Below, piece after piece: positions 26,761-35,397 of a DNA stretch of 64,000 bases. Location: the NCBI GenBank assembly GCA_965237625.1, contig CBDEGD010000026.1, positions 1-64,000 of the forward strand, written 5' to 3'. Both the position numbers and the translations under genes were made by a program. Every line of letters starts with the position of its first letter. Position 1 is the first letter of the stretch. Origin of the DNA: JABDIP01 sp965237625 (GTDB lineage Bacteria > Pseudomonadota > Alphaproteobacteria > DSM-16000 > Inquilinaceae). The notes under the pieces are model-generated. The model had not been told where the DNA came from. It ran no database searches and saw only the letters and a list, made by a program, of their open reading frames with translations.

Positions 26761-27753
26761 CTATGCGGCGTCGCCCGCGTTCAGGTCGTCGTCGATGAAC
26801 GCCTGGACGATTGACGTCATATCGGTGTCGGCCTTGAATCCGAGGTCCAAGCCGCGCGCCGGGTCGAACCAGCCCGGCCAGCCGGCGACGATGCTCTGGA
26901 TCAGGGGATCGGGCTGGAAGCGGATGCGACGAACCGGTTCCTCGCCGGCGACCTGACGCATGGCCTCTATCATTTCCTCCACGCTGGCGCTGAGCCCGGG
27001 CAGCGAGACGCTGCGGCTCACGCCCAAGGCCTCGGCCGGCAGGTCGTTGGCGTGCAGGAAAGCCGCCACCACCCGGCGCGGCGACAGAACCCACATGGTG
27101 GCGTCCGAAGTCACCGGGCAGATGCTCTCATGGCCGGTCAGCGGCTCGCGAATGATGCCGCTGGCGAAGGATGATGCCGCCTTGTTCGCCTTGCCCGGCC
27201 GCACCACGATGGTCGGCAGCCGAAGCGCGCGGCCATCGATGAAACCTTTGCGGCTGTAATCGTTGACCAGCAACTCGCCGATGGCCTTCTGGGTGCCGTA
27301 GGAGGTCAGCGGGGTGAGCGCGCTGTCGTCCCGGATGGTTCGCGGCATGCCGCCGCCGAATACGGCGACCGAGCTGGCGAAGACCAGGCGCGGCGGTTTC
27401 GGCAATCGCCGACAGGCCTCCAGCAGCATCAGGGTTCCGTCCAGGTTGACCCGCATGCCAAGTTCGAAATCAGCTTCCGCGGCACCGCTGACCACCGCCG
27501 CCAAATGGAAGATCAGCCCGGTTTCCTCGTCGATCAGGCCGCTCAGGACTCCCGCCTCGGCGACATCGCCAGCCACGACCGAAAGCCTTGGATCATCGGG
27601 CATCGCCGGAATGGGCGGCATGGCGTCGAAGGCGACCACCCGGTCGATTGGCTCGGGGGCTCCCGACGGACCGATGATCGTATCGCGCGCCAGCAAGGCC
27701 GATACGACCCGCCGTCCGATAAATCCGGTCCCACCGGTGACGACGATCTTCAT
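26761..27753 (-). CDS. denD: D-erythronate dehydrogenase
   Basis: The 330-residue protein is an extended SDR: TGGTGFIGRR at residues 6-15, the catalytic Tyr-Lys in TSYGTQKAIGE near 150, and the DenD-type LPTIVVRPGKANKAASSFAS near 188. In bacteria with tetronate pathways, DenD oxidises D-erythronate to 2-oxo-tetronate, followed by OtnK/OtnC/OtnI. None of those genes is here; instead a divergent FAH-family gene lies next door. Family assignment is firm; substrate is by homology. Confidence 0.85.
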   Translation of the reverse strand: MKIVVTGGTGFIGRRVVSALLARDTIIGPSGAPEPIDRVVAFDAMPPIPAMPDDPRLSVVAGDVAEAGVLSGLIDEETGLIFHLAAVVSGAAEADFELGMRVNLDGTLMLLEACRRLPKPPRLVFASSVAVFGGGMPRTIRDDSALTPLTSYGTQKAIGELLVNDYSRKGFIDGRALRLPTIVVRPGKANKAASSFASGIIREPLTGHESICPVTSDATMWVLSPRRVVAAFLHANDLPAEALGVSRSVSLPGLSASVEEMIEAMRQVAGEEPVRRIRFQPDPLIQSIVAGWPGWFDPARGLDLGFKADTDMTSIVQAFIDDDLNAGDAA

Positions 27754-27834
27754 AGTCCCCTCCCCACTTTGGCTGCCGGTTTGCGCCAGCTTGAATTCCG
27801 CATACCATACCGAAAAACCAGGCTGGGAGGCATC

Positions 27835-27870
27835 ATGGTTGCCCTTTGCACTGCAAGCCGCGTTCGATGA
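27835..27870 (+). CDS. Upstream ORF, 11 codons, coupled to the FAH-family gene
   Basis: ATG 27835 has a strong Shine-Dalgarno, GGGAGG (27825-27830), encodes MVALCTASRVR, and stops at TGA 27868-27870, which overlaps the ATG 27867 of the FAH-family gene (ATGA). The FAH start has no ribosome binding site of its own, so translation probably reaches it by re-initiation. It could also be the remnant of a frameshifted N-terminus. Confidence 0.4.
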   Translation: MVALCTASRVR

Positions 27871-29060
27871 AGGATCGCCTGACGGTTTCCGCCTGCCTGC
27901 CGGATGACGGCGTGTCGGGCACTTTGGTGGGACGGGTATGGCGCCCCGGCGACTCCGGGATTGACGCTACCGGCGGCCCGTCGATTGTCCGACTGGACGC
28001 CGACGGGGTGCACGACATCACCCGGCAATTCCCGACCATGGCCGAATTGCTCAACGCCGACGATCCGGCATCGGAGGCAAGGCAGGCCGCCGGGGAGTCT
28101 CTCGGCGATTTGGCCGGCATCCTGGGCAACAGCGCGCCTGACGACCGTCGGGAGTCCGACACCCGGCTCCTCGCGCCCTGCGATCTGCAGGCGCTGAAGG
28201 CCAGCGGCGTTACTTTCGTGGACAGCCTGTTGGAGCGGGTGATCGAAGAGCAGGCCCATGGCGACATCGCGCGGGCGGAGCAGATTCGCGGCCGGGTCAT
28301 GGAGACCATAGGCGGCGATCTGCGGCAGATCCGTCCGGGTTCGGAGGGCGCGATGCGGCTGAAGGCTCTGCTGATCGGCCAGGGCGCGTGGTCGCAATAT
28401 CTCGAGGTCGGCATCGGCCCGGATGCGGAGGTCTTCACCAAGGCGCAGCCGATGTCCGCGGTCGGTACCGGGGCCGAGGTCGGTGTCCATCCGGAGTCGG
28501 CCTGGAACAATCCGGAACCTGAAATCGTGCTGGCGGTCAACGCGGCCGGACGCACTGTCGGCGCGGCGCTCGGCAATGATGTCAATCTGCGTGATGTGGA
28601 AGGGCGCAGCGCGTTGCTGCTGGGCCGGGCCAAGGACAATAACGGCTCCTGCGCCATCGGCCCCTTCATCCGGCTGTTCGATGGGACTTTCGGCATCGAC
28701 GACATCCGCCGGACCGTGCTGACCATGACGGTCGACGGGGCCGATGGCTATCGTCTGACCGGCTCCAGCTCCATGGATCGGATCAGCCGGGACCCGCTTG
28801 ACCTGGTCGGCCAGACCATCGGCCCGAACCACGCCTACCCGGATGGCCTGATGCTGTTCCTCGGCACGATGTTCGCGCCCGTCGATGACCGCGATTCGCC
28901 CGGACAGGGCTTTACCCACAAGGTCGGCGACATCGTCACCATCGCAACGCCGGGCCTCGGCGCGCTGGTGAACCGGGTCACCACCAGCGACCGGGCGCCG
29001 CGCTGGTCATTCGGCGCCGGCGCGTTGATGCGCAATTTGGCCGCGCGGGGGCTGCTGTGA
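27867..29060 (+). CDS. Fumarylacetoacetate hydrolase (FAH) family protein
   Basis: The 397-residue protein has an N-terminal arm (to about 150) and a C-terminal FAH fold: EPEIVLAVN near 218, the metal-ligand region with NDVNLRDVEGRSALLLGRAKDNNGS near 235-260, and FTHKVGDIVTIATPGLGALVNRV near 350. FAH-family enzymes hydrolyse or dehydrate acylpyruvates and sugar acids with a bound Mg2+. The longer group with two regions includes sugar-acid dehydratase-type members, which would suit the divergent denD neighbour, but the substrate is not established. Its start overlaps an upstream 11-codon ORF. Confidence 0.8.
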   Translation: MKDRLTVSACLPDDGVSGTLVGRVWRPGDSGIDATGGPSIVRLDADGVHDITRQFPTMAELLNADDPASEARQAAGESLGDLAGILGNSAPDDRRESDTRLLAPCDLQALKASGVTFVDSLLERVIEEQAHGDIARAEQIRGRVMETIGGDLRQIRPGSEGAMRLKALLIGQGAWSQYLEVGIGPDAEVFTKAQPMSAVGTGAEVGVHPESAWNNPEPEIVLAVNAAGRTVGAALGNDVNLRDVEGRSALLLGRAKDNNGSCAIGPFIRLFDGTFGIDDIRRTVLTMTVDGADGYRLTGSSSMDRISRDPLDLVGQTIGPNHAYPDGLMLFLGTMFAPVDDRDSPGQGFTHKVGDIVTIATPGLGALVNRVTTSDRAPRWSFGAGALMRNLAARGLL

Positions 29061-29096
29061 CAGCGGCCCTGAGAACAACCCGGCGGAGCATCTGAC

Positions 29097-30002
29097 ATGA
29101 CCGATCCGATTTTCCTGGACTACGACCGGGACGCCTTGGACCGGCAATACGACAATCGGCGCGCCGTCCCAGCCTTCGCAGAGTTTCTCACTGCCTATGT
29201 GACCGACAGCGTGGCGGCCCGCTCAGAACTGCATTCGCGGCTCGATGTCGCTTACGGGCCGGGCGCGGCAGAGACCCTCGATATCTTCCTGCCCGGCGGC
29301 TCAGAGCCTGGCCCGCACTTGGCGCCGATCCAGATCTTCTTCCATGGCGGCTATTGGAAGGCGCTCAGCAAATCGGAATTCAGCTATGTCGCCGGACCGA
29401 TCGTCGCCGCCGGCGGCGTTGCGGTGGTGGTCGATTATGGGCTGATCCCGGCAATCGATATGGATGAGCTGGTCCGTCAATGCCGCGCGGCAGTGGCCTG
29501 GGTTCATCGCAATGCCGAGAGTTTCGGCGGCGATCCCGACCGGCTGTTCGTGTCCGGCCATTCCGCGGGCGGTCATCTGGTGGCCATGATGGCGGCGACC
29601 GACTGGCCGGGTGACCAAGGCCTGCCGAAGACGGTCGTGCGTGGTGGGGTGGCGATCAGCGGGCTGTTCGACCTGGAGCCGATCCGCCTGTCCTTTCTCA
29701 ACGACGATCTGGGGCTGAATGCGGATCAGGCGCGCCGCAACAGCCCGATCCATCTGCCACCGCCGCCACCGATGCCGATGCAGATGCCGATGATCGTCAC
29801 CTATGGCGGCGATGAATCGGCGGAATATGCCCGCCAATCGGCGATTTATGCCGAACATCTCGGCGACCATGGTCTGACGCCGGATTTGCGACCGATCGCC
29901 GACCGCCACCATTTCAGCATCGCATCCGATCTCGGTGATTCGGGCTCGGAGCTCAGCCGGCTGATCACCACCCAGATGGGACTAACCGGCCCCCGCCGCT
30001 GA
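29097..30002 (+). CDS. Alpha/beta hydrolase, arylformamidase-like (carboxylesterase)
   Basis: The 301-residue protein carries the oxyanion motif HGGYWKAL near residue 83, the nucleophile elbow GHSAGGHL near 155, and a late catalytic His in DRHHFSI near 272. HGGYW with GHSAGGHL is typical of kynurenine formamidase-like esterases; the N-terminal DRQYDNRRAVP is also shared. It lies 36 bases after the FAH-family gene and is likely co-transcribed, which suggests release of an acid from an ester or formamide before FAH-type cleavage. Whether it acts on N-formylkynurenine is unknown, since no other kynurenine gene is here. Confidence 0.8.
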   Translation: MTDPIFLDYDRDALDRQYDNRRAVPAFAEFLTAYVTDSVAARSELHSRLDVAYGPGAAETLDIFLPGGSEPGPHLAPIQIFFHGGYWKALSKSEFSYVAGPIVAAGGVAVVVDYGLIPAIDMDELVRQCRAAVAWVHRNAESFGGDPDRLFVSGHSAGGHLVAMMAATDWPGDQGLPKTVVRGGVAISGLFDLEPIRLSFLNDDLGLNADQARRNSPIHLPPPPPMPMQMPMIVTYGGDESAEYARQSAIYAEHLGDHGLTPDLRPIADRHHFSIASDLGDSGSELSRLITTQMGLTGPRR

Positions 30003-30150
30003 TCCCTCGGCGTTCGACAATCGCATTCGCCTACCTCGGGCCGAAAAGTCCGAATTCATTTCGCAGGGTTTTGCGGACTCGTTCGTACAAGTTCCATATG
30101 GAGGTTGCATCCTGTCGGATCGGCGAGGGAGCGACGAGGTTGGCGGTTTG

Positions 30151-30732
30151 ATGGGAGCGTCCGGGCAATGGCCCAGCCGAAGGGATTTGCAGACACCGAG
30201 CGACGAGGCGTTGGTCGTGGCGGTCGGCAATGGCGAGCGCGATGCCTTCGCCGTGTTGATGGACCGCCATTTGGATCGCACCCTGGCCTTGGCGACCCGT
30301 ATTGTCGGCAACCGCAGTACCGCAGAGGACGTGGCCCAGGAAACCTTTCTGAGGGTCTGGAAAACCGCCGGGGAATGGCAGCCGGGCCGGGCCCGCTTCA
30401 CCACCTGGCTGTATCGCGTGACCGTGAACCTCTGCCTGGACATCCGCCGCCGGCCGACCTTTGCGGCGCTGGAGCTGATCGACGATCCGCCGGACCCGGC
30501 CGAGGATGCGGTCTCGACGATCGAGCGACGGCAGCGGCAGATGCTTCTGAACCAGGAAATCGCGGTGCTGGGGGCCCGGCAGCGTGCCGCCCTTGCACTG
30601 TGTTATGGCGCCGGGCTGAGCAACGCGGAGGCGGCGGGGGTCTTGGAGATCAGCATCGGTGCATTGGAGGGGCTGCTGGTCCGGGCGCGCCGTCGGCTGC
30701 GGGAGCGCCTTTCCGGACGGCTGGAAGGATGA
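30151..30732 (+). CDS. ECF RNA polymerase sigma factor
   Basis: The 193-residue protein has region 2 at about 22-92 (FAVLMDRHLDRTLALATRI, AEDVAQETFLRVWK, RFTTWLYRVTVNLCLDIRRR) and region 4 at about 128-180 (ARQRAALALCYGAGLSNAEAAGVL, ALEGLLVRARRRLRERL). This is a standard ECF factor that recruits polymerase to specific promoters when released by an anti-sigma factor. It heads a six-gene operon with an adjoining membrane anti-sigma candidate. ATG 30151 is preferred over TTG 30148. Confidence 0.9.
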   Translation: MGASGQWPSRRDLQTPSDEALVVAVGNGERDAFAVLMDRHLDRTLALATRIVGNRSTAEDVAQETFLRVWKTAGEWQPGRARFTTWLYRVTVNLCLDIRRRPTFAALELIDDPPDPAEDAVSTIERRQRQMLLNQEIAVLGARQRAALALCYGAGLSNAEAAGVLEISIGALEGLLVRARRRLRERLSGRLEG

Positions 30733-30736
30733 GCCG

Positions 30737-31189
30737 ATGCGTCTGATGCAATTCCAAACCCGGCTCGATGCTCGCGGCCCCGATTTCGAATGCTGGCCAC
30801 CGGAGGAGCGCGCGGCGGCACAAGCGCTTCTGGCCCAATCGGAGCCGGCGCGCCGGGCCCTGGCGGAGGCAACGGCCCTGGACCGGGCCTTGTCGGATTT
30901 GCCGACCGGCCCCGCCGGCCCGCGGCTGCGTTCCGCCATTCTGGAAGTCCCGGATCGACAGGGCGGCTCGGTCCGATCGATGACCGGCCGACCGGCGGTA
31001 GATGGATGGTCGCCGCATCGCCGGGGCATCTCGCTTGGCTGGACGGCCATCGCCGCATCAGCGTTGATCGGCTTCTCCGTCGGCCTGTGGTGGCCGTCGG
31101 AACCGCCGATTTGGAACTCCGAAGACTTGGTGACGCTGGTTTACGGCATGCCTGATTTCGACCCTGATTTGGACGAGGTGCTGCGATGA
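30737..31189 (+). CDS. Putative anti-sigma factor, single-pass membrane protein
   Basis: The 150-residue protein has a cytoplasmic N-terminal half (FQTRLDARGPDFECWPPEER and a helical region to about 60), one membrane helix at about 100-118 (LGWTAIAASALIGFSVGLWW) and a short periplasmic tail. It starts 5 bases after the sigma-factor stop and overlaps the next gene by 4 bases. Position and topology argue for an anti-sigma role; the HxxxCxxC zinc motif of ZAS-type anti-sigmas is absent, and no sequence family is recognised. Confidence 0.65.
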   Translation: MRLMQFQTRLDARGPDFECWPPEERAAAQALLAQSEPARRALAEATALDRALSDLPTGPAGPRLRSAILEVPDRQGGSVRSMTGRPAVDGWSPHRRGISLGWTAIAASALIGFSVGLWWPSEPPIWNSEDLVTLVYGMPDFDPDLDEVLR

Positions 31190-31623
31190 CCCTATCCGGC
31201 CGCGCCGCGACGATCATCGCCCTAGTCCTGTCGATCTGCCTGAATGTTTTCGTTGCCGGGCTGATCGCCGGGCGGGCGAGCCGGGGCGACGCGCCGGCCA
31301 ACCGGAATGCCGGCGGCGGGCTGCAGCGATTCATGTCCACGGTGCCGGCCGAGGCGCGCCCGGTCATCCGCCAGGCACTGCGGAACAATCGCTCCGGCTT
31401 GCAGGACCTCGTCGCCGGGGTCCGTCAGGCCCGCCGGGACGCGGCATCCGTGGTCGGGACGGAGCCCTTCGACAGCACCGCCTTCGAGGCTTCACTGGCG
31501 ACCGTGCGCGACCGGTCGAGGGCGCTGGAAGCGGCGGTGCATGCCATTATCGCCGAGGCCATCGATGAGCTGACCCCCGAACTGCGTGCCGAAATGGCAG
31601 AAAGATGGGGAGGTCGCTCATGA
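31186..31623 (+). CDS. Periplasmic heavy-metal-sensor-like protein (CnrX/ZraP-type fold)
   Basis: The 145-residue protein has an N-terminal membrane anchor (IIALVLSICLNVFVAGLIAG) and a periplasmic helical hairpin (about 45-140) with the VRQARRDAASVV and LATVRDRSRALEAAVHAI segments of the 'periplasmic heavy metal sensor' family. In the Cnr system, CnrX of this family controls the CnrY-CnrH anti-sigma/sigma pair, a close parallel to this operon. The His and Met residues used for metal binding in CnrX are few here, so the signal may not be a metal. Start and stop overlap both neighbours (ATGA). Confidence 0.7.
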   Translation: MTLSGRAATIIALVLSICLNVFVAGLIAGRASRGDAPANRNAGGGLQRFMSTVPAEARPVIRQALRNNRSGLQDLVAGVRQARRDAASVVGTEPFDSTAFEASLATVRDRSRALEAAVHAIIAEAIDELTPELRAEMAERWGGRS

Positions 31624-32948
31624 GCACCGTGCGGGCTGCCATCGCGGTCAACCGCTTCGGTTCTGGCGCGCGACCCGGCGAGCTGGAGGATGCCGCCGCC
31701 GACCCGCGAGATTGGCTGCACAACCAGTTGCCCACCCGGGCCACGCTGCCGGATGCGCTGGCGTCGACATCCAATTCCGTCGACCGCGTGCGGGCATTTC
31801 TGGAGGCGCGGGAAGACGGTTCGGAAGCCGTCGGCCGGCTGCTGCGTGGCGCCATGCGGAATGCGTATCAGGCCGATGCGGCAGCCCGGACCCGTGCGGC
31901 GATCGAGAGCGACCGGCCCTTCGTCGAACGTCTGGTGCAATTCTGGTCGAACCATTTCACGGTCTCGGCGGTCAAACCTGTGATTGCCGGCGTGGTCGGC
32001 CCTTATGAGGTCGAGGCGATCCGGCCCCATGTGACGGGGCGTTTCGCCGACATGCTGAAGGCGGTTGTCCGGCATCCGGCCATGCTTGCCTATCTCGACA
32101 ATCTGGCGTCGATCGGTCCCAATTCGCGGGCCGGTCGCCGGCGGGATGCCGGGCTGAACGAAAATCTGGCGCGTGAGGTTCTCGAACTGCACACCCTCGG
32201 AGTCGATGGCGGCTACACCCAGGACGATGTCGGTGCGATGGCGGCGATGCTGACCGGCTGGTCGATGGGGCGGCTCCGCGATCCCAGACCGGGCGCCTTC
32301 ATGTTCCGGGCCCGCGCCCATGAGCCCGGCGACAAGGTTCTGCTCGGCCTGCGCTACGCCGAATCCGGCGAAGCGGAGGCCGCATCCGCCCTGGATGCCC
32401 TGGCTCGCCACCCGTCGACCGCGCGACATGTCGCGACCAAGCTGGTTCGCCATTTCGTGTCGGATGATCCGACGCCGTCCGCCGTGGAGCATATCGCCAA
32501 TGTCTTCCTGTCCTCCGACGGCGATCTGCGCATGGTCGCGGCGGCCCTGGTCGATCTGCCGGAGGCCTGGCGGCAGCCGTTGCCGAAGGTACGCTCGCCG
32601 AACGACATGGTGGTCGCCGCGCTTCGCGCCCTGCAGGTGCCGGTCGAGGATGGCAAGCTGGTCGGGTCGCTGCACCTGCTGGGCCAAGCGCCGTTCCGCG
32701 CCGACTCCCCAGCCGGCTGGCCGGATACGGCGGCACAATGGCTGGGCCCGGATGCGTTGATGCGGCGCACCGATTGGGCCGTGGCGGTTGGCGACCGGGT
32801 CGGTCGCGCCATCGATCCGCGGGTGCTTGCCGAGCAGACCATCGGTCCGGTGGCGTCGGAGTCGACGATGTTCCTGATCAACGGCGCCCCGAGCGCCGCA
32901 GAGGGCGTGGCGATGACGTTTCTCAGCCCGGAGTTTCAGAGGCGATGA
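31620..32948 (+). CDS. DUF1800 domain-containing protein
   Basis: The 442-residue protein is a full-length DUF1800 member, with AAIAVNRFGSGARPGEL at the N-terminus, FWSNHFTVS near 106, NENLAREVLELHTLGVDGGYTQDDV near 180, and the FLSPEFQRR end. The biochemical function of DUF1800 is not known; the genes very often sit beside DUF1501 genes, as here (with one gene in between), and the proteins are often thought to act at the cell envelope. No signal peptide is visible. ATG 31620 overlaps the previous stop and follows GGGGAGG. Confidence 0.88.
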   Translation: MSTVRAAIAVNRFGSGARPGELEDAAADPRDWLHNQLPTRATLPDALASTSNSVDRVRAFLEAREDGSEAVGRLLRGAMRNAYQADAAARTRAAIESDRPFVERLVQFWSNHFTVSAVKPVIAGVVGPYEVEAIRPHVTGRFADMLKAVVRHPAMLAYLDNLASIGPNSRAGRRRDAGLNENLAREVLELHTLGVDGGYTQDDVGAMAAMLTGWSMGRLRDPRPGAFMFRARAHEPGDKVLLGLRYAESGEAEAASALDALARHPSTARHVATKLVRHFVSDDPTPSAVEHIANVFLSSDGDLRMVAAALVDLPEAWRQPLPKVRSPNDMVVAALRALQVPVEDGKLVGSLHLLGQAPFRADSPAGWPDTAAQWLGPDALMRRTDWAVAVGDRVGRAIDPRVLAEQTIGPVASESTMFLINGAPSAAEGVAMTFLSPEFQRR

Positions 32949-34174
32949 CGGGAATATCGGTGACGATCTTGAGTGTCCTGAGAGTGGCGGCCACCGCATT
33001 GCTCTTCGGTGCGATAGCGGCCTGCGCGCCCCCTGGTCCGGGTCAGAACGCCGGTGCGTCGGCCATCGTCCAGACGGTGATGCAGCCCATCGCGCTCAGC
33101 CTCCGAGGGGCCGGATCGGCCGGCGTGTTCGATCCATCCCTGGCGTCCGATGGCGGCGGCACCGTCTACATGGCGTTTTCGGCAGTCGACCCGTCGGCCC
33201 GATGGCCGGTTCAGAACGATCGCATCGTGCAAACGTTCCTGGCGCGTTCCGATGAGTCGGGATCCAACTGGACGGTGATCGGCGGACCGGTCAATGCGGC
33301 CGTTGACGTGACGCCGGCGCCGGGCGTCGGCGACGCAGGCACCTGGCAGAACGAGGTCGCCGCTTTGCAGTACGATCCGCAGGCTCCTGCGGCCGAACGC
33401 TGGAAGCTGGTGTGGCACCATTACCTGATCGCCGACGGACGGCGGCTCTTCGAACATGGTTGGATCGGCTACAAGGCAGCCGCGGTGCCGGAGGATCTGG
33501 CGCTGGCGCCCGAGATCAAGCTGTTCGGCGGCCTTGGTTATGACACGGTGAACGACGATCCGAACGGTGAGACGCGGAGCCCCATTGCCGGGCCGCCCAG
33601 AGTTCCGTTGCACGGGCTGCACCCGGAGCTGGCCCGCTGCGTGGCATTCACCGAGCCCGGGCTGATCGAGACATCACAGGCAATCTGGCTGGCGCTCAAT
33701 TGCCCGGAGTTCCGGCTGTTCGGAATCGAGCAGAAGATCGTGCTGCTGCGATGCGGGTATCCTTGTGACTTCATCTCCCCGACCGGCTGGACCTTCGCCG
33801 GCACGGTGTTGACGGCCGACGATGCCGGGGCGTTCGGGGCAAAGGGCTTCTCCGCCGTCGATCTGATCGCCAGTGGTGGCCGTCCATACCTGATCGCCTC
33901 GCCAACTTCGCATCGACCATTCCCGGATGCCTATAATGGCTGCATCGCCTTCATGCTGACGGATATCGATCACGGGCGGCTGCAACGCGACGCGGGTGGC
34001 AGGCCGGTACCGGTACTGGCGGCCGCCGGAACCCCGAATTCCTTCAACGGCGCCTGCGCGGCAAACGCCGGCGCGTATGGCGGCCGCCTGTTGATCGGCG
34101 AAGTCGATCTGCGGTCCGGCCAGCCCAGATTCGCAATCTTCGTGACCGATCGAAGGCTGGAGGATATGAGATGA
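32945..34174 (+). CDS. Lipoprotein of unknown function, possibly beta-propeller-like
   Basis: The 409-residue protein has a lipoprotein signal (MTGISVTILSVLRVAATALL, then GAIAAC) with the lipidated Cys near residue 27. Repeated short blocks such as GTVYMAFSAVD, WTVIGGPV, WKLVWHHYL, PYLIASPTS and RLLIGEVDL are spaced like blades of a sialidase-type beta-propeller, but no Asp-box is clear. Cys pairs (LRCGYPCDF, NGACAAN) suggest disulfides. It sits inside the DUF1800-DUF1501 pair with ATGA overlaps on both sides, so it is probably an obligate third component. No family recognised. Confidence 0.65.
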   Translation: MTGISVTILSVLRVAATALLFGAIAACAPPGPGQNAGASAIVQTVMQPIALSLRGAGSAGVFDPSLASDGGGTVYMAFSAVDPSARWPVQNDRIVQTFLARSDESGSNWTVIGGPVNAAVDVTPAPGVGDAGTWQNEVAALQYDPQAPAAERWKLVWHHYLIADGRRLFEHGWIGYKAAAVPEDLALAPEIKLFGGLGYDTVNDDPNGETRSPIAGPPRVPLHGLHPELARCVAFTEPGLIETSQAIWLALNCPEFRLFGIEQKIVLLRCGYPCDFISPTGWTFAGTVLTADDAGAFGAKGFSAVDLIASGGRPYLIASPTSHRPFPDAYNGCIAFMLTDIDHGRLQRDAGGRPVPVLAAAGTPNSFNGACAANAGAYGGRLLIGEVDLRSGQPRFAIFVTDRRLEDMR

Positions 34175-35358
34175 CGCTGACGCGACGCACGCTCCTGGGC
34201 ACCGCAACCGCAACGGGGCTGTCGGTCTTTGGCGGCCGGCTTGCCCTGGCTGACGCGGTCACCAATCGGCGTTTTGTCCTGGTGATCCTGCGCGGCGGCA
34301 TGGATGGATTGGCTGCGGTACCGCCCTATGGCGACCGTTTCTACCGGCAGATCCGAGGCGGCCTTGCGTTTGACGACCCGCTGCGCGGGAACGGCATGGC
34401 GGATCTCGATGGATTCTTCGGGCTGCACCCGGCTTTGGCGCCCATAGCGCCCTGGTATCGGGCCGGCGAGTTGCTGCCGATACATGCGGTCGCCACGCCC
34501 TATCGCGAGCGATCCCATTTCGATGGCCAGAACCTTCTTGAAAACGGCACGGACCGGCCGCGCGGCGCCGACGATGGCTGGCTCAATCGGGCCATCGGGC
34601 TGCTGGATGGCGGCGAACGCAGGCTGGGTCTGGCGGTTGGCCAGACGGTTCCCCTGGTATTGCGCGGCGATACCCCGGTGGCGTCCTGGTCGCCGGCGGT
34701 CCTGCCCGAGGCCGATGGCGCCTTTCTCGACCGGCTGGCCGTGATGTACCAGGACGATTCGGTCTTCGGGCCGTTGCTGGCCGAGGCGGTGTCGGTGGAC
34801 GCGATGGCCGATAGTGCGCTGGGCGGCACGAGCCGCAGAGGGCGTGCGCAGGCCGCCGATCTGGCGCGCGTGGCGGGCGGAATGCTGGCCGCGCCGGATG
34901 GTCCGCGGATCGCCGTGCTCGAAGTCTCCGGCTGGGACACCCATGCCGGCCAGGGCGTGGAAACCGGCCGCCTGGCCCGATCCCTTACCAGCCTGGCAAA
35001 TGGCCTGACGGAATTGCGCGCCGCCCTCGGGCCGGCATGGCATGAGACCGTCGTGGCCGTTGTCACCGAATTCGGCCGGACAGCGATGCCGAATGGCACC
35101 GGCGGCACCGACCATGGCACCGCCGGGGCCGCCCTATTGGCCGGCGGCCGGATCGCCGGCGGCCGGGTCCTGACGGATTGGCCGGGGCTCGGAACGTCGG
35201 ACCTCTATGAAGGCCGCGACCTGGCGCCGACGCTCGATCTTCGCTCGGTATTCAAAGCGGTGCTTCAGGAGCATCTCGAACTCACCGCCGATGCGGTCGA
35301 CCGGGCGGTCTTCGCCGGCCCGCCGGTCAAGCCGATTGGGAAGCTATTGAATGCCTAG
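34171..35358 (+). CDS. DUF1501 domain-containing protein, Tat-exported
   Basis: The 395-residue protein has a twin-arginine leader (TRRTLLGTATATGL...RLALA) and a DUF1501 domain (about 33-390), a sulfatase/alkaline-phosphatase-like fold: VILRGGMDGL near 38, RSHFDGQNLLENG near 112, SGWDTHAGQG near 250, and EFGRTAMPNGTGGTDHGTAG near 293 with Asp/His metal-ligand candidates. Tat export suggests folding with cofactor before secretion. Enzymatic activity of the family is unproven. Last gene of the ECF operon. Confidence 0.88.
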   Translation: MTLTRRTLLGTATATGLSVFGGRLALADAVTNRRFVLVILRGGMDGLAAVPPYGDRFYRQIRGGLAFDDPLRGNGMADLDGFFGLHPALAPIAPWYRAGELLPIHAVATPYRERSHFDGQNLLENGTDRPRGADDGWLNRAIGLLDGGERRLGLAVGQTVPLVLRGDTPVASWSPAVLPEADGAFLDRLAVMYQDDSVFGPLLAEAVSVDAMADSALGGTSRRGRAQAADLARVAGGMLAAPDGPRIAVLEVSGWDTHAGQGVETGRLARSLTSLANGLTELRAALGPAWHETVVAVVTEFGRTAMPNGTGGTDHGTAGAALLAGGRIAGGRVLTDWPGLGTSDLYEGRDLAPTLDLRSVFKAVLQEHLELTADAVDRAVFAGPPVKPIGKLLNA

Positions 35359-35397
35359 GCGGGCCGGCGGCGCCTCTCACATGCGGCGGCGACGGCG

